Assembly: GCF_005405585.1 (NCBI RefSeq)
Contig: NZ_BJEQ01000014.1
Location: 46,139 to 110,138, forward strand
Direction of reading: 5' to 3'
Source of the DNA: Agarivorans sp. Toyoura001
GTDB taxonomy: Bacteria; Pseudomonadota; Gammaproteobacteria; Enterobacterales; Celerinatantimonadaceae
Length of the DNA stretch: 64,000 bases
Shown: positions 17,758-28,416 of the stretch, piece after piece
Position numbering within the stretch: the stretch's first letter is position 1
Layout of the letters: each line of letters begins with the position of its first letter
Notes under the pieces: model-generated
Seen by the model: only the letters and a program-made list of their open reading frames with translations
Told to the model about the DNA's origin: nothing
Database searches by the model: none
Translations under genes and position numbers: made by a program

Positions 17758-20700
17758 TTACAGCTCGTCCAACTCAATGTTGATACCAAGAGAACGGATC
17801 TCTTTAAGCAACACGTTGAACGACTCAGGCATGCCTGGTTCCATCTGATGATTACCATCAACGATATTTTTGTACATCTTAGTACGACCGTTAACATCAT
17901 CTGATTTAACCGTTAGCATTTCCTGCAAGGTGTAAGCAGCACCGTATGCTTCAAGTGCCCATACTTCCATCTCACCGAAGCGCTGACCACCGAACTGTGC
18001 TTTACCACCAAGAGGCTGCTGAGTAACCAAGCTGTAAGAACCAGTAGAACGAGCGTGCATCTTGTCATCAACCAAGTGGTTAAGTTTCAACATGTACATG
18101 TAACCAACAGTTACAGGGCGCTCAAATTCTTGACCGGTACGGCCATCACACAACACGATTTGACCTGAATCAGGCAAATCGGCTAAGCGTAATAGCTCTT
18201 TGATTTCAGCTTCTTTAGCACCATCAAATGCCGGTGTTGCCATAGGCACACCGCCACGTAAGTTCTTCGCCAGTGTCATTACTTCTTCATCAGTGAAGCT
18301 TGCAACGTCAACTTTAAGCGCGTCATCACCTACGTTGTACACTTTTTGGATGAAATCACGCAGTTTATCCATTTCGATTTCACGCTGAACTTTCAGCATT
18401 TCGTCGATTTTCTCACCAACACCTTTAGCCGCTAAGCCTAAGTGGGTTTCTAGGATCTGACCGATGTTCATCCGCGATGGTACACCTAGTGGGTTCAAGC
18501 AGATGTCTACTGGGCGACCAGTTTCGTCATACGGCATATCTTCACGTGGAACAATGGTAGAAATTACACCTTTGTTACCGTGACGACCCGCCATCTTGTC
18601 ACCAGGTTGAATGCGACGTTTAACCGCTAGGTAAACTTTAACAATTTTCAGTACGCCAGGCGCTAAGTCATCACCTTGAGTGATCTTACGACGCTTGATG
18701 TCGAACTGTTTGTCGAATTCAGCTTTGATTTCGTCATATTGCGCAGCAATTTGCTCTAGCTGCGTTTGAGCGTCTTCATCGCTTAATGCTGCTTCTAGCC
18801 AATCTGCTGGTTGCTGGCGATCTAAATCAGCTTCTGATTTACCGGCTGCAATCAATACAGACTTAGCACGAGCAAAGATACCTTCTTCAAGAATCTTGAA
18901 TTCTTCGGTTAAATCTTTCTTCGCTTCTTTAAGCTGCATAGACTCAATTTCTTGAGCACGCTTGTCTTTTTCTACGCCATCGCGAGTAAAGACTTGAACG
19001 TCGATTACGGTACCAAATACAGAGTTCGGTACACGTAGTGATGTATCTTTAACATCAGACGCTTTCTCACCAAAGATGGCTCGCAAGAGTTTCTCTTCAG
19101 GGGTTAATTGTGTTTCACCTTTAGGTGTAACTTTACCAACCAGAATGTCGCCAGGTTTAACTTCTGCACCAACATAAACAATACCTGACTCATCAAGCTT
19201 GCTTAGCGCTGACTCACCTACGTTAGGGATATCTGCAGAAATCTCTTCAGTACCTAACTTGGTATCACGAGCGATACAACTTAGCTCCTGAATATGAATA
19301 GTAGTAAAGCGATCTTCTTTTACTACATTCTCAGAGATACCAATTGAATCCTCAAAGTTGTAACCATTCCAAGGCATAAACGCTACGCGCATGTTTTGGC
19401 CAAGCGCCAACTCACCTAAGTCAGTTGAAGGACCATCTGCTAGTACGTCGCCTTTAGAAACCGGTTCACCAGCTTTAACCACTGGACGTTGGTTAATACA
19501 GGTATTTTGGTTTGAACGGGTGTACTTAGTTAAGGTGTAAATGTCGATACCCGCTTCGCCAGGAAGCATTTCGTCTTCATTTACTTTAACTACGATGCGA
19601 CTCGCATCAGCGTAATCAACCGTACCGCCACGTTTAGACACAACAGTTACACCAGAGTCAACTGCAACCGCTCGCTCAATACCAGTACCTACTAATGGCT
19701 TATCAGCTCGTAGGGTTGGTACAGCTTGACGTTGCATGTTTGAACCCATCAATGCACGGTTTGCATCATCGTGTTCTAAGAATGGAATCAACGATGCAGC
19801 AACAGAAATAATCTGCTGAGGACTTACGTCCATGTACTGAATTTGGTCAGTAGGCATGTAAGTTGATTCACCCTTGTGGCGACAAGGTACTAAATCTGTT
19901 TCTACCATTTTGCCATTTACGTCGGCTTCAGCATTCGCCTGAGCGATTACGTAAGTACCTTCGTCAATTGCCGACAAGTAATCTACCTCGTCAGTAATTT
20001 GGCCATCGATAACTTTACGGTAAGGGGTTTCTAGGAAACCAAACTCGTTGGTGCGCGAATAAACCGCTAACGAGTTAATCAAACCAATGTTTGGACCTTC
20101 CGGAGTTTCGATCGGACATAAACGACCGTAGTGCGTAGGGTGTACGTCACGTACTTCAAAGCCAGCACGTTCACGAGTCAAACCACCCGGACCTAATGCA
20201 GAAACACGACGCTTGTGTGTTACTTCAGAAAGCGGGTTGTTTTGGTCCATGAACTGAGACAACTGGCTTGAACCAAAGAACTCTTTAACCGCAGCCGAGA
20301 TAGGCTTAGCGTTAATCAAGTCTTGTGGCATTAGCGCGTCTAGGTCACCAAGGCTTAGGCGTTCTTTAACTGCACGTTCTACACGCACTAGACCAACACG
20401 GAATTGATTTTCAGCCATTTCGCCAACACTACGAATTCGACGGTTACCAAGGTGGTCGATATCATCAACTTCACCACGGCCATTGCGAATTTCAATCAGT
20501 GTTTGCATTACCTTAACGATGTCGTCTTTATCAAGCACGCCAGCTACTGAACCGTCTTCACGGCCAACGCGGCTATTGAACTTCATACGACCAACCGTAG
20601 ACAAGTCATAACGGTCGCCATTGAAGAACAAGTTCTCGAACAAGGCTTCTGCAGCGTCTTTTGTTGGTGGCTCACCAGGACGCATCATGCGGTAAATTTC

Positions 20701-21792
20701 TACTAGCGCTTCAAGGCGGTTAGTTGAAGAATCTACGCGTAAGGTATCTGAGATAAATGAACCATGGTCTAAATCATTTGTGTAAATGGTTTTTAGAACC
20801 TTGTGGCCCGCTTCAGATAACGCAGCAATTAACTCTAGGTTTAATTCACTGTTCGCTTCTGCAACTACTTCACCAGTAGTTTCATCAATATATTCTTCAG
20901 CCAATACTTTATCGGCTAGGTACTCAACCGGCACTTCGATTTGCTCGACGCCTGATTTTTCCAACTGACGAATGTGGCGTGCAGTTACACGACGACCTGT
21001 TTCGATTAATACTTCGCCGTTTAACATCACGTCGAAAGAAACAGTATCACCACGCAAACGCGCAGGAACCAACTCCATCATTACCTTGCCGTCTTTTAGT
21101 TCAAAAGCGGTGGTATCGAAGAAGGTTTCTAGAATTTCTTGCGTAGTCATTTCTAACGCGCGCAAGATAATAGATGCTGGAAGTTTACGACGACGGTCGA
21201 TACGAACAAACAAGTTGTCCTTAGGATCGAATTCGAAGTCTAACCATGAACCACGGTAAGGAATAACTCGAGCATTATATAACACCTTGCCTGAAGAGTG
21301 CGTTTTACCACGATCGTGATCGTAGAACACACCAGGACTACGGTGTAATTGGGATACGATAACACGCTCAGTACCATTAATTACAAAAGTACCGTTACCT
21401 GTCATCAATGGGATTTCACCCATGTAAACTTCTTGCTCTTTGATGTCTTTAACCGTGCCAGCCGGAGCTTCACGATCAAATAACACTAAGCGCAGTTTAA
21501 CGCGCAAGGGAGCAGAGTAGGTGACTCCACGAATTTGACATTCTTTAACGTCAAAAACCGGCTCGCCAAGACGGTAGCTAACATATTGTAGCTCTGAATA
21601 TCCTGAATAACTGGCAATCGGGAATACACTGCGGAATGCAGCTTCCAGCCCATACTCGCCTTCAGGATCGATCTCTATGAATTTCTCAAAAGAGTCAAGC
21701 TGTATTGAAAGCAGGTAAGGCGTGTCCACTACTTGAGGACGTTTTCCAAAGTCCTTACGAATGCGTTTTTTCTCTGTATAAGAGTAAACCAT
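17758..21792 (-). CDS. rpoB: RNA polymerase beta subunit
   Basis: The product has 1344 residues (E. coli 1342). The rifampicin region is wild type ([24 protein letters not shown]), with the Asp, His and Ser positions linked to resistance unchanged. The C-terminal clamp region [21 protein letters not shown] is conserved. A partial terminator and other hairpins lie between rplL and this gene, as in other enterobacteria-like rpl-rpo operons. Confidence 0.99.
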   Translation of the reverse strand: MVYSYTEKKRIRKDFGKRPQVVDTPYLLSIQLDSFEKFIEIDPEGEYGLEAAFRSVFPIASYSGYSELQYVSYRLGEPVFDVKECQIRGVTYSAPLRVKLRLVLFDREAPAGTVKDIKEQEVYMGEIPLMTGNGTFVINGTERVIVSQLHRSPGVFYDHDRGKTHSSGKVLYNARVIPYRGSWLDFEFDPKDNLFVRIDRRRKLPASIILRALEMTTQEILETFFDTTAFELKDGKVMMELVPARLRGDTVSFDVMLNGEVLIETGRRVTARHIRQLEKSGVEQIEVPVEYLADKVLAEEYIDETTGEVVAEANSELNLELIAALSEAGHKVLKTIYTNDLDHGSFISDTLRVDSSTNRLEALVEIYRMMRPGEPPTKDAAEALFENLFFNGDRYDLSTVGRMKFNSRVGREDGSVAGVLDKDDIVKVMQTLIEIRNGRGEVDDIDHLGNRRIRSVGEMAENQFRVGLVRVERAVKERLSLGDLDALMPQDLINAKPISAAVKEFFGSSQLSQFMDQNNPLSEVTHKRRVSALGPGGLTRERAGFEVRDVHPTHYGRLCPIETPEGPNIGLINSLAVYSRTNEFGFLETPYRKVIDGQITDEVDYLSAIDEGTYVIAQANAEADVNGKMVETDLVPCRHKGESTYMPTDQIQYMDVSPQQIISVAASLIPFLEHDDANRALMGSNMQRQAVPTLRADKPLVGTGIERAVAVDSGVTVVSKRGGTVDYADASRIVVKVNEDEMLPGEAGIDIYTLTKYTRSNQNTCINQRPVVKAGEPVSKGDVLADGPSTDLGELALGQNMRVAFMPWNGYNFEDSIGISENVVKEDRFTTIHIQELSCIARDTKLGTEEISADIPNVGESALSKLDESGIVYVGAEVKPGDILVGKVTPKGETQLTPEEKLLRAIFGEKASDVKDTSLRVPNSVFGTVIDVQVFTRDGVEKDKRAQEIESMQLKEAKKDLTEEFKILEEGIFARAKSVLIAAGKSEADLDRQQPADWLEAALSDEDAQTQLEQIAAQYDEIKAEFDKQFDIKRRKITQGDDLAPGVLKIVKVYLAVKRRIQPGDKMAGRHGNKGVISTIVPREDMPYDETGRPVDICLNPLGVPSRMNIGQILETHLGLAAKGVGEKIDEMLKVQREIEMDKLRDFIQKVYNVGDDALKVDVASFTDEEVMTLAKNLRGGVPMATPAFDGAKEAEIKELLRLADLPDSGQIVLCDGRTGQEFERPVTVGYMYMLKLNHLVDDKMHARSTGSYSLVTQQPLGGKAQFGGQRFGEMEVWALEAYGAAYTLQEMLTVKSDDVNGRTKMYKNIVDGNHQMEPGMPESFNVLLKEIRSLGINIELDEL

Positions 21793-21950
21793 ATGGTTCC
21801 TCAGCTCGCTGATAAGTGACCCACTCTGTCCTCAATATCTGGGACAGTTCTTACATACCGTTTGTCGGTTTTCGCTGGAAATACATCCCAACGTTTTTTG
21901 CTAGACGCACCATCTAAAACGGTGATAAAAAAGACGGCGTCTTACAGCGC

Positions 21951-21981
21951 AAAAAGGCCGGTGGTCAATTAACCACCAGCC
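21951..21981 (-). terminator. Intrinsic terminator/attenuator between rplL and rpoB
   Basis: A 10-base stem (one G-T pair) with a 6-base loop at 21956-21981 is followed on the minus strand by TTTTT. rpoB must be read through it, so it probably acts as the partial attenuator known at this place in E. coli, lowering rpoBC relative to the ribosomal proteins. Confidence 0.8.
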
Positions 21982-21998
21982 ATAGCCTATAAAGGCTG

Positions 21999-22020
21999 TA
22001 ATCTACTTATAGGTAGATTA
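21999..22020 (-). other. Hairpin overlapping the rplL stop codon
   Basis: TAATCTAC / GTAGATTA forms an 8-base stem with a 6-base loop directly at the rplL stop. A third small palindrome, AAGACGCCGTCTT, lies at about 21930-21942. In E. coli this spacer carries an RNase III processing site, and these hairpins may have the same role (inference). Confidence 0.45.
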
Positions 22021-22383
22021 CTTAAGCTCAACAGAAGCACCAGCTTCTTCAAGAGCAGCTTTAAGCGTCTCAGCTTCTTCTTTAGATACTGCTTCTTTAA
22101 CAGTAGCAGGAGCTGAATCAACTAAACCTTTAGCTTCTTTCAGGCCAAGACCTGTAGCGCCACGAACTGCTTTAATAGAAGCAACTTTGTTAGGGCCAGC
22201 AGCAGTTAAGATTACGTCGAATTCTGTTTGCTCTTCAGCAGCAGCACCAGCGTCACCAGCAACAGCAACAGCTGCAGCTGCAGAAACACCGAACTTCTCT
22301 TCCATAGCTTCGATTAGTTCAACAACGTCCATTACTGACATTTCAGCAACAGCTTCGATAATTTGGTCTTTAGTGATAGACAT
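22018..22383 (-). CDS. rplL: 50S ribosomal protein L7/L12
   Basis: The 121-residue product shows the typical acidic, Ala-rich stalk protein: an N-terminal dimerisation helix, an Ala-rich hinge at about 37-52, and the globular C-terminal domain ([21 protein letters not shown]). It recruits translational GTPases to the ribosome. It follows rplJ closely and is co-translated with it. Confidence 0.98.
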   Translation of the reverse strand: MSITKDQIIEAVAEMSVMDVVELIEAMEEKFGVSAAAAVAVAGDAGAAAEEQTEFDVILTAAGPNKVASIKAVRGATGLGLKEAKGLVDSAPATVKEAVSKEEAETLKAALEEAGASVELK

Positions 22384-22437
22384 GACTCAAATTCCTAAAT
22401 TCAATTAAATTTATAAAATAATGTAGCAACAAGCAAG

Positions 22438-22932
22438 TTATGCTGCTTCTGACTCTTTTTGGTCGCGTAATGCGGCCAGAGTGCGTACCAGCTTGCCTGC
22501 AGAAGCTTCTTTCATAGTTGCCATTAACTTGGCAATTGCTTCGTCGTAAGTTGGTAGTTTTGCAAGAACGTTAACGTCTGCTAATGCACCTTCAAATGCT
22601 GCTGCACGTACTTCAAAGTTGTCTTGCTCTTTAGCGAAATCTGTTAACAGACGCGCTGCAGCACCTGGGTGCTCGTTAGAGAAGGCAATCAAAGTAGGAC
22701 CAGAGAATGAATCGGTAAGACATTCTAGGTCTGTGCCAGCTACTGCACGGCGAGCAAGGGTATTACGTACCACTTGCATAGATACGCCAGCTTCACGTGC
22801 TTTAGCACGAAGTGAAGTCATCGCATCTACAGTTACGCCACGTGAATCAGCAACTACTGCAGAAAGTGCACCTTTGGCAGCTTCGTTGACGCCAGCAACA
22901 ATTTGCTTTTTGTCTTCGAGTCTTAAGGCCAT
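22438..22932 (-). CDS. rplJ: 50S ribosomal protein L10
   Basis: The product has 164 residues from the ATG at 22932, chosen because AGGAGT lies 7 bases upstream and the start [15 protein letters not shown] matches the family. The frame is open 7 codons further. L10 anchors L7/L12 dimers on the ribosome. The L10-L12 complex also represses its own mRNA through the leader found directly upstream. Confidence 0.97.
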   Translation of the reverse strand: MALRLEDKKQIVAGVNEAAKGALSAVVADSRGVTVDAMTSLRAKAREAGVSMQVVRNTLARRAVAGTDLECLTDSFSGPTLIAFSNEHPGAAARLLTDFAKEQDNFEVRAAAFEGALADVNVLAKLPTYDEAIAKLMATMKEASAGKLVRTLAALRDQKESEAA

Positions 22933-23020
22933 TGGCTTTACTCCTGGATCCAATACCAGATAAATCTGGTGTTTACTTCCCTCTAAATCATTAAGCTTTA
23001 GAGGCCGTTACGGTTTGGCG

Positions 23021-23104
23021 TTCCAGAATAAAAATTTATTCTTGGGTTTCCTCACCATCTACGTAGGGAATTAAGCGATTAAGCACCTACGGTCTTGGAT
23101 GAGG
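23021..23104 (-). promoter_or_regulatory. L10 leader, autoregulatory mRNA element upstream of rplJ
   Basis: On the minus strand the sequence contains CATCCAAGACCGTAGG, then CCCTACGTAGATGGTGAGG, then an A/T-rich hairpin AGAATAAA/TTTATTCT. Stem, internal loop and order match what I recall of the gammaproteobacterial L10 leader. Free L10(L12)4 binds it and blocks rplJ translation. Confidence 0.78.
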
Positions 23105-23131
23105 GCCGAAGCCCTTACCCATAATTACAAA

Positions 23132-23159
23132 GCGCGAAATTTTAGTATAAATTTCACGC
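23132..23159 (-). other. Hairpin between rplA and the L10 leader
   Basis: An 11-base stem (GCGTGAAATTT / AAATTTCGCGC, one G-T pair) encloses a 6-base loop. It has no T run. It probably marks the boundary of the rplKA and rplJL messages, by processing or by slowing exonucleases. Confidence 0.45.
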
Positions 23160-23170
23160 GTTGTAAATAA

Positions 23171-23872
23171 TTACGCTTGAGTATCTAAAGTATTTACATC
23201 AATAGACAAGCCTGCACCCATAGTGGTAGACAAGCTAACTTTCTTGATGAATTGACCTTTAGATTGAGCAGGTTTAGCTTTCTTAAGAGCTACAACCAAC
23301 GACTCTAAGTTTTCTTTAAGCTTGTCAGCGTCAAAATCAGCTTTACCAATAGTAGTATGGATGATGCCGTTTTTGTCGTTGCGGTAGCGAATCTGACCAG
23401 CTTTAGCTAGTTTAACTGCATCAGCTACATTAGGTGTAACTGTACCCACTTTAGGGTTAGGCATTAAACCACGTGGACCTAGGATTTGACCTAGTTGACC
23501 TACAACGCGCATTGCATCTGGAGAAGCAATTACTACGTCAAAGTCCATCTCACCAGCTTTAACTTGAGCGGCTAAGTCGTCCATACCAACAATGTCAGCA
23601 CCGGCTTCTGTAGCGGCTTCAGCGTTTGCACCTTGAGTAAATACTGCAACGCGAACGTTACGACCAGTACCGTGAGGTAGCACAGTTGCGCCACGTACGT
23701 TTTGGTCTGATTTACGAGGATCTACGCCTAGGTTAACGGCAGCGTCAACGCTCTCAAGAAATTTAGCAGATGCTAATTCTTTAAGTAGAGTTACAGCTTC
23801 GTTAATTGAGTATTCTTTTGTTGAATCAACTTTTTCGTTGATCGCACGCATGCGCTTCGAAAGTTTTGCCAT
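23171..23872 (-). CDS. rplA: 50S ribosomal protein L1
   Basis: The 233-residue product contains [15 protein letters not shown], the L1 signature. It forms the mobile L1 stalk that moves E-site tRNA. In E. coli L1 also represses the rplKA mRNA. It starts 4 bases after the rplK stop. Confidence 0.98.
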   Translation of the reverse strand: MAKLSKRMRAINEKVDSTKEYSINEAVTLLKELASAKFLESVDAAVNLGVDPRKSDQNVRGATVLPHGTGRNVRVAVFTQGANAEAATEAGADIVGMDDLAAQVKAGEMDFDVVIASPDAMRVVGQLGQILGPRGLMPNPKVGTVTPNVADAVKLAKAGQIRYRNDKNGIIHTTIGKADFDADKLKENLESLVVALKKAKPAQSKGQFIKKVSLSTTMGAGLSIDVNTLDTQA

Positions 23873-23876
23873 CGTA

Positions 23877-24305
23877 TTAGCCCTCTACAACCAAGCCCAT
23901 AGAACGGGCAGAACCTTCAATTGAACGACACATTGCGTCTACGTCTGCACCAGTCATATCAACTGCTTTAGCGTTTGCAATCTCTTCTAGTTGAGCGCGA
24001 GTAACCGTGCCAACTTTATTCTTGTTTGGAACACCAGAACCAGATTTAATGCCAGCCGCTTTTTTCAATAAGAAAGAAGCAGGTGGAGTTTTGGTTTCAA
24101 AAGTGAAAGAACGGTCAGAATAAACAGTAATTACTACTGGAACTGGCGCGCCTTTTTCAATTGAATCTGTTTTAGCGTTAAATGCTTTACAGAATTCCAT
24201 GATGTTTACACCATGTTGACCTAGAGCAGGACCAACTGGTGGTGACGGGTTTGCGGCACCCGCAGCAACTTGAAGCTTAATATAAGCTTGGACTTTTTTA
24301 GCCAT
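23877..24305 (-). CDS. rplK: 50S ribosomal protein L11
   Basis: The 142-residue product has the N-terminal segment [32 protein letters not shown], which is broken here only for description; it is the classic L11 proline-rich hinge. L11 forms the GTPase-associated centre and is needed for RelA response. First gene of the rplKAJL-rpoBC cluster, with its own promoter. Confidence 0.98.
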   Translation of the reverse strand: MAKKVQAYIKLQVAAGAANPSPPVGPALGQHGVNIMEFCKAFNAKTDSIEKGAPVPVVITVYSDRSFTFETKTPPASFLLKKAAGIKSGSGVPNKNKVGTVTRAQLEEIANAKAVDMTGADVDAMCRSIEGSARSMGLVVEG

Positions 24306-24381
24306 TTTAAATTTACCTTATTGTGGGTTCAAACGCCTTTCGCAAATGCGATTAGCTTCCCGATAGAACAAAGGGCAGCGG

Positions 24382-24411
24382 ATTATAGTCGATCCCCTGC
24401 CCTAAAAACAA
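24382..24411 (-). promoter_or_regulatory. Promoter of rplK, with -10 bracketed by an inverted repeat
   Basis: On the minus strand TATAAT (24382-24387) is preceded by TTGTTT (24406-24411) at an 18-base spacing. A perfect 7-base inverted repeat, AGGGCAG / CTGCCCT (24372-24378 and 24397-24403), encloses the -10. The -35 lies in an AAACAA-N4-TTGTTT hairpin (24406-24421) that may be the nusG terminator. Confidence 0.7.
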
Positions 24412-24429
24412 CTGATTGTTTATTTTTTA

Positions 24430-24975
24430 TCAGCCTTTCTCGATTTGTCCGAACTCTAACTCTACTGGCGTAGCACGTCCGAAAATCAACACTGATACTT
24501 TTACGCGGCTTTTCTCGTAATCCACTTCTTCGATAGTACCGTTGAAGTCGGCGAAAGGACCGTCGGTAACTCGAACCACTTCGCCTGGTTCGAACAATGT
24601 TTTTGGTCTTGGCTTATCACTCGTTTCGTCTAGGCGATCAAGGATAGCTTTTGCTTCTTTATCAGAAATTGGCGCTGGGCGTTCTGCCGTTCCACCAATA
24701 AAACCTAAAACACGAGGCACACTTTTCACTAAGTGCCAGCTTTCGTCGTTTAGATCCATTTGAACCAAAACGTAACCAGGGAAGAACTTGCGTTCACTCT
24801 TACGTTTCTGACCGGCGCGCATTTCTACCACTTCTTCAGTTGGTACTAAGATCTCACCGAAAGACTCTTCCATAGAATGGATTTGAATATATTCTTTAAG
24901 AGATTTAGATACACGAGCTTCGTAGCCGGAAAAGGCTTGAACCACATACCAACGTAATTTGCGCTCTTCAGTCAT
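24430..24975 (-). CDS. nusG: Transcription termination/antitermination factor NusG
   Basis: The product has 181 residues from the ATG at 24975, the same length as E. coli NusG. The NGN domain ([12 protein letters not shown]...[12 protein letters not shown]) is followed by a C-terminal KOW domain ([19 protein letters not shown]). It couples RNA polymerase to Rho or to ribosomal S10. The start overlaps the secE stop by one base (TAATG), so the two genes are translationally coupled. Confidence 0.98.
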   Translation of the reverse strand: MTEERKLRWYVVQAFSGYEARVSKSLKEYIQIHSMEESFGEILVPTEEVVEMRAGQKRKSERKFFPGYVLVQMDLNDESWHLVKSVPRVLGFIGGTAERPAPISDKEAKAILDRLDETSDKPRPKTLFEPGEVVRVTDGPFADFNGTIEEVDYEKSRVKVSVLIFGRATPVELEFGQIEKG

Positions 24976-25352
24976 TAGATACTCACCCCTGTTACAAAGG
25001 CAACTAAACGAACCAAGATAGCGTCTAGTCCCCATAAAATTAGCGACATGAATGCAGTAGCAGCTAATACAATCATGGTAGTTTGAATGGCTTCTTGACG
25101 AGTAGGCCAGATAACCTTACGCACTTCCATACGCGATTCTTTAGCAAATTCGAAGGCTTGCTTGCCTTTAGCGGTTTGCGAAGCAATGCCTAATGCAGCG
25201 ATCAAGGCAATAACAACACCTAGAACACGCACTAATACCGACATATCTGTATATAGGTAGTTACCTACTACAGCGGCGATTAAAATTAGAGCAGCTAATG
25301 CCCATTTTAGGCCATCTAACGACCCACTTTGGTTTTCAGTACTGGTACTCAT
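24975..25352 (-). CDS. secE: Preprotein translocase subunit SecE
   Basis: The product has 125 residues from the ATG at 25352. The frame is open further upstream into the tRNA-Trp spacer, but this start matches the family. Membrane helices at about 20-37, 41-60 and 91-115 give the three-helix gammaproteobacterial form. The amphipathic segment [17 protein letters not shown] before the last helix is the SecE signature. It stabilises SecY in the translocon. Confidence 0.97.
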   Translation of the reverse strand: MSTSTENQSGSLDGLKWALAALILIAAVVGNYLYTDMSVLVRVLGVVIALIAALGIASQTAKGKQAFEFAKESRMEVRKVIWPTRQEAIQTTMIVLAATAFMSLILWGLDAILVRLVAFVTGVSI

Positions 25353-25386
25353 CAAACAACCTACAAATAATCCCACAAAATCATAA

Positions 25387-25404
25387 ATCCCTTTATCAAG
25401 GGAT
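25387..25404 (-). other. Hairpin between tRNA-Trp and secE
   Basis: ATCCCTT-N4-AAGGGAT directly follows the tRNA 3' end and is followed on the minus strand by a moderately T-rich stretch. It may be a partial terminator or a 3'-processing landmark separating the tRNA from the secE-nusG message. Confidence 0.45.
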
Positions 25405-25406
25405 AG

Positions 25407-25482
25407 TGGCAGGGGTGGAGAGATTCGAACTCCCAACATTCGGATTTGGAATCCGACGTTCTGCCATTGGAACTACACCCCT
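25407..25482 (-). tRNA. tRNA-Trp (anticodon CCA)
   Basis: A 76-base cloverleaf with acceptor AGGGGTG, the anticodon arm CGGATTCCAAATCCG, the T-arm GTTCGAATC and an encoded CCA end. It sits between tuf2 and secE, with its own promoter. Confidence 0.97.
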
Positions 25483-25499
25483 ATAGCACGAAGCCCGAC

Positions 25500-25528
25500 A
25501 TTATAGGCACTTTGTTTCAAGATTGTAA
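25500..25528 (-). promoter_or_regulatory. Promoter of tRNA-Trp-secE-nusG
   Basis: On the minus strand TTACAA (25523-25528) and TATAAT (25500-25505) are separated by 17 bases. The GC-rich stretch GTCGGGC follows the -10, as in stringently controlled stable-RNA promoters. Confidence 0.75.
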
Positions 25529-25622
25529 CCCTTGAATGTCGAAAAAACGCGACTCAATTGGCAATAAAACCGCTACATTTTCATCAACAAGCAATGTGCC
25601 GTTAATTTCTATCGGCTAAAAA

Positions 25623-25650
25623 CAAAAAAGGCCGCCTAAGCGACCTTTCT
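25623..25650 (-). terminator. Terminator of tuf2
   Basis: Same hairpin and T run as after tuf1: stem arms 25628-25635 and 25640-25647 with a 4-base loop. It lies inside the tract shared by the two tuf copies. Confidence 0.9.
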
Positions 25651-25670
25651 TTCTATTGCACTAAGTCTTC

Positions 25671-26855
25671 TTATTCGAAGATTTTAGCTACAACACCCGC
25701 ACCTACTGTACGGCCACCTTCACGGATTGCGAAGCGTAAACCTTCGTCCATCGCGATTGGGCAGATTAGCTCTACAACAAACTTCAAGTTGTCGCCTGGC
25801 ATTACCATTTCAACACCTTCAGGAAGCTCTACAGCACCTGTTACGTCAGTTGTACGGAAGTAAAACTGTGGACGGTAACCTTTGAAGAAAGGAGTATGAC
25901 GGCCACCTTCGTCTTTGCTTAGTACGTATACTTCAGCTTCAAACTTGGTGTGTGGAGTAATTGAGCCAGGAGCTGCAAGTACTTGACCACGTTGTACGTC
26001 ATCACGCTTAGTACCACGTAACAAAATACCACAGTTCTCACCAGCACGACCTTCGTCAAGAAGCTTGCGGAACATTTCAACACCAGTACAAGTTGTTTTG
26101 GTGGTTTCTTTTACGCCAACAATTTCAATTTCTTCTGAAACTTTAACGATACCACGCTCAACACGACCAGTAACAACTGTACCACGACCTGAAATTGAGA
26201 ATACATCTTCAATAGGTAGTAGGAATGGCTTGTCGATGTCACGCTCTGGCTCAGGAATGTAAGTATCTAGGGCTTCTGCAAGCTCTACAATCTTAGCTTC
26301 CCATGCTTCTTCACCTTCTAGGGCTTTAAGCGCTGAACCTTGGATTACTGGAATGTCATCACCAGGGAATTCGTATTCAGATAGAAGTTCACGAACTTCC
26401 ATTTCTACTAATTCTAGTAATTCTTCGTCATCTACCATGTCACATTTGTTCATGAATACGATGATGTAAGGTACACCAACCTGACGTGAAAGCAGGATGT
26501 GCTCACGTGTTTGTGGCATTGGGCCATCTGTAGAAGCTACTACTAAGATAGCGCCGTCCATTTGTGCAGCACCAGTGATCATGTTTTTAACGTAATCGGC
26601 GTGTCCAGGACAGTCTACGTGTGCGTAGTGACGACTTGGAGTATCGTACTCTACGTGTGAAGTAGAAATCGTAATACCACGCTCGCGCTCTTCTGGAGCG
26701 TTATCGATTGCTGCGAAATCTTTAGCTTCACCACCGTATACTTTTGCAAGTACGTTAGTAATAGCGGCTGTTAGTGTAGTTTTACCGTGGTCTACGTGGC
26801 CAATTGTACCAACGTTTACATGCGGTTTATTACGTTCAAATTTTTCTTTAGACAT
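25671..26855 (-). CDS. tuf: Elongation factor Tu, copy 2
   Basis: The 394-residue product delivers aminoacyl-tRNA to the ribosome. It starts with ATG ([20 protein letters not shown]). All GTPase motifs are canonical: [13 protein letters not shown] and NKCD (residues 136-139). It is transcribed after four tRNA genes, as the thrU-tyrU-glyT-thrT-tufB unit of E. coli is. Reading both copies side by side I found one internal base difference from tuf1, at 26445. Confidence 0.99.
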   Translation of the reverse strand: MSKEKFERNKPHVNVGTIGHVDHGKTTLTAAITNVLAKVYGGEAKDFAAIDNAPEERERGITISTSHVEYDTPSRHYAHVDCPGHADYVKNMITGAAQMDGAILVVASTDGPMPQTREHILLSRQVGVPYIIVFMNKCDMVDDEELLELVEMEVRELLSEYEFPGDDIPVIQGSALKALEGEEAWEAKIVELAEALDTYIPEPERDIDKPFLLPIEDVFSISGRGTVVTGRVERGIVKVSEEIEIVGVKETTKTTCTGVEMFRKLLDEGRAGENCGILLRGTKRDDVQRGQVLAAPGSITPHTKFEAEVYVLSKDEGGRHTPFFKGYRPQFYFRTTDVTGAVELPEGVEMVMPGDNLKFVVELICPIAMDEGLRFAIREGGRTVGAGVVAKIFE

Positions 26856-26949
26856 AATAGTCCCTCTGGATAAAGGTTATTGGCACAAAAGCACCATTGG
26901 TTTGCGTTTACCAAACGGTAAAGAGTAATAGGGAGAATTTAAAGGAATG

Positions 26950-27025
26950 TGGTGCTGATAGGCAGATTCGAACTGCCGACCTCACCCTTACCAAGGGTGC
27001 GCTCTACCAACTGAGCTATATCAGC
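26950..27025 (-). tRNA. tRNA-Thr (anticodon GGT)
   Basis: A 76-base tRNA with encoded CCA, the anticodon arm CACCCTTGGTAAGGGTG and acceptor GCTGATA. Fourth tRNA of the operon, just before tuf2. Confidence 0.97.
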
Positions 27026-27029
27026 AACG

Positions 27030-27104
<75 letters not shown>

Positions 27105-27140
27105 ATCAAACCTTTGGAAGACGACCTACTACCAAAATAA

Positions 27141-27224
27141 TGGTGGGGGGGGACGGATTCGAACCATCGAAGCTTTCGCGGCAGATTTACAATCTGCTCC
27201 CTTTGGCCACTCGGGAACCCCCCC
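27141..27224 (-). tRNA. tRNA-Tyr (anticodon GTA)
   Basis: An 84-base class II tRNA with a long variable arm and the anticodon arm GCAGATTGTAAATCTGC. The acceptor stem is seven consecutive G-C pairs. CCA is encoded. Second tRNA of the operon. Confidence 0.96.
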
Positions 27225-27266
27225 ACACTGTCACCTAAAACTAGATGAAGCCTTACACTTAAGAGA

Positions 27267-27342
<76 letters not shown>

Positions 27343-27360
27343 ATCGCTTAAGTGCTGCGC

Positions 27361-27389
27361 ATTCTATGTAATGCATTTATTAAATGCAA
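27361..27389 (-). promoter_or_regulatory. Promoter of the tRNA-tuf2 operon
   Basis: On the minus strand TTGCAT (27384-27389) and TAGAAT (27361-27366) are separated by 17 bases and followed by the GC-rich discriminator GCGCAGC, typical of growth-rate-controlled tRNA promoters. Confidence 0.8.
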
Positions 27390-27453
27390 CAAGCAAATGG
27401 AAAAAAAACCTAAGGAAAGCATTGAACGCGCAAAAATCAGCCAGCAGGCTCAA

Positions 27454-28416
27454 TTATTGGCCACGTAGAGAGACTTCACCCGCCATATACACTTGCTCGC
27501 CTGCGTCAGTTTCTAGTATCAGTTGTCCCTGCTGGTCTACGCCTTTAGCAAGACCGAACAGCACTTTGTCTTCAGAAAAACGAAGGCTCACTGGCTGGTT
27601 CTTAAATACGTCGTAGCGGTTCCAGCGTTCTTGCAGGGCTGAAAATCCTTGTTCACGAAACACTGCGTACATTTGATTTAAGGATTGAACAATTAAACAG
27701 GCTAGTTGGCTGCGATCAAGTATTTGACTCGGATCATTTTCTAATTGGGTAAATAGCTGATCGATGTGCTTAGCTCTTTCATCGTCGACCCGAACATTTA
27801 CACCAACGCCTACCACTAAACTCACTTCACTATTTGCATGGCCTTGCAGTTCTATCAATACACCGCCCAGCTTTTTACCATCGAGGTAAATATCATTAGG
27901 CCATTTTAGCCCAAGGTTGAAATAACCCGCTTGTTCAAGGGCTTCCACCACAGCAAGACCAACAGCAAGGCTCAAACCCATTGCCGCTTCGATGCCATCT
28001 TGTAGACGCCACAACAGCGACATGCAAAGCTGGCCAGCATAAGGTGTTTGCCAAGTGCGGCCACGACGGCCTCGACCAGCACTTTGAAATTCAGCGAAAA
28101 CAACCTGCCCATGAGGAAGTTGATCGAGTTTTTTCATCAACCATGCGTTGGTTGAATCCACTTGTTCGATCACCACCGGTGAATTTTCTGGCAACGTTAA
28201 GGTTAACCGTTCTAAGTCAAGCAAAGAGATAGGAGCGGCAAGCCGGTAGCCTTTACCTTTCACTTTATAAATATCTAAACCTAGCTGGGTATACTTGTTT
28301 AAATAGCTTGCAACAGTAGTGCGTGAGACCCCAAGCAGTTGAGCGAGTTGCTCACCCGAACAAAACTGCCCGCTAGCCAATGCTTGAATAAGCTTATAAG
28401 GTTTATTCTCTCGCAT
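27454..28416 (-). CDS. birA: Biotin-protein ligase and biotin operon repressor BirA
   Basis: The product has 320 residues. The N-terminal winged helix at about 1-60 contains GEQLAQLLGVSRTTVASYLN. The biotin-binding loop GRGRRG (114-119) and the catalytic KWPNDIYLDGKKLGG follow, with a C-terminal SH3-like domain. It makes biotinoyl-AMP, biotinylates AccB, and should repress biotin genes when apo-AccB is scarce. It overlaps the end of murB by 14 bases, so translation is coupled. Confidence 0.97.
   Translation of the reverse strand: MRENKPYKLIQALASGQFCSGEQLAQLLGVSRTTVASYLNKYTQLGLDIYKVKGKGYRLAAPISLLDLERLTLTLPENSPVVIEQVDSTNAWLMKKLDQLPHGQVVFAEFQSAGRGRRGRTWQTPYAGQLCMSLLWRLQDGIEAAMGLSLAVGLAVVEALEQAGYFNLGLKWPNDIYLDGKKLGGVLIELQGHANSEVSLVVGVGVNVRVDDERAKHIDQLFTQLENDPSQILDRSQLACLIVQSLNQMYAVFREQGFSALQERWNRYDVFKNQPVSLRFSEDKVLFGLAKGVDQQGQLILETDAGEQVYMAGEVSLRGQ

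Noticed and set aside
24976..25035. Longer NusG and SecE reading frames
   Set aside because: The extra residues do not resemble either family. The chosen starts give normal lengths and a TAATG coupling.
27131..27224. G-run near tRNA-Tyr as a sequencing artefact
   Set aside because: The eight G and seven C residues pair exactly as an all-G-C acceptor stem plus one T-stem base, so the tRNA is sound.
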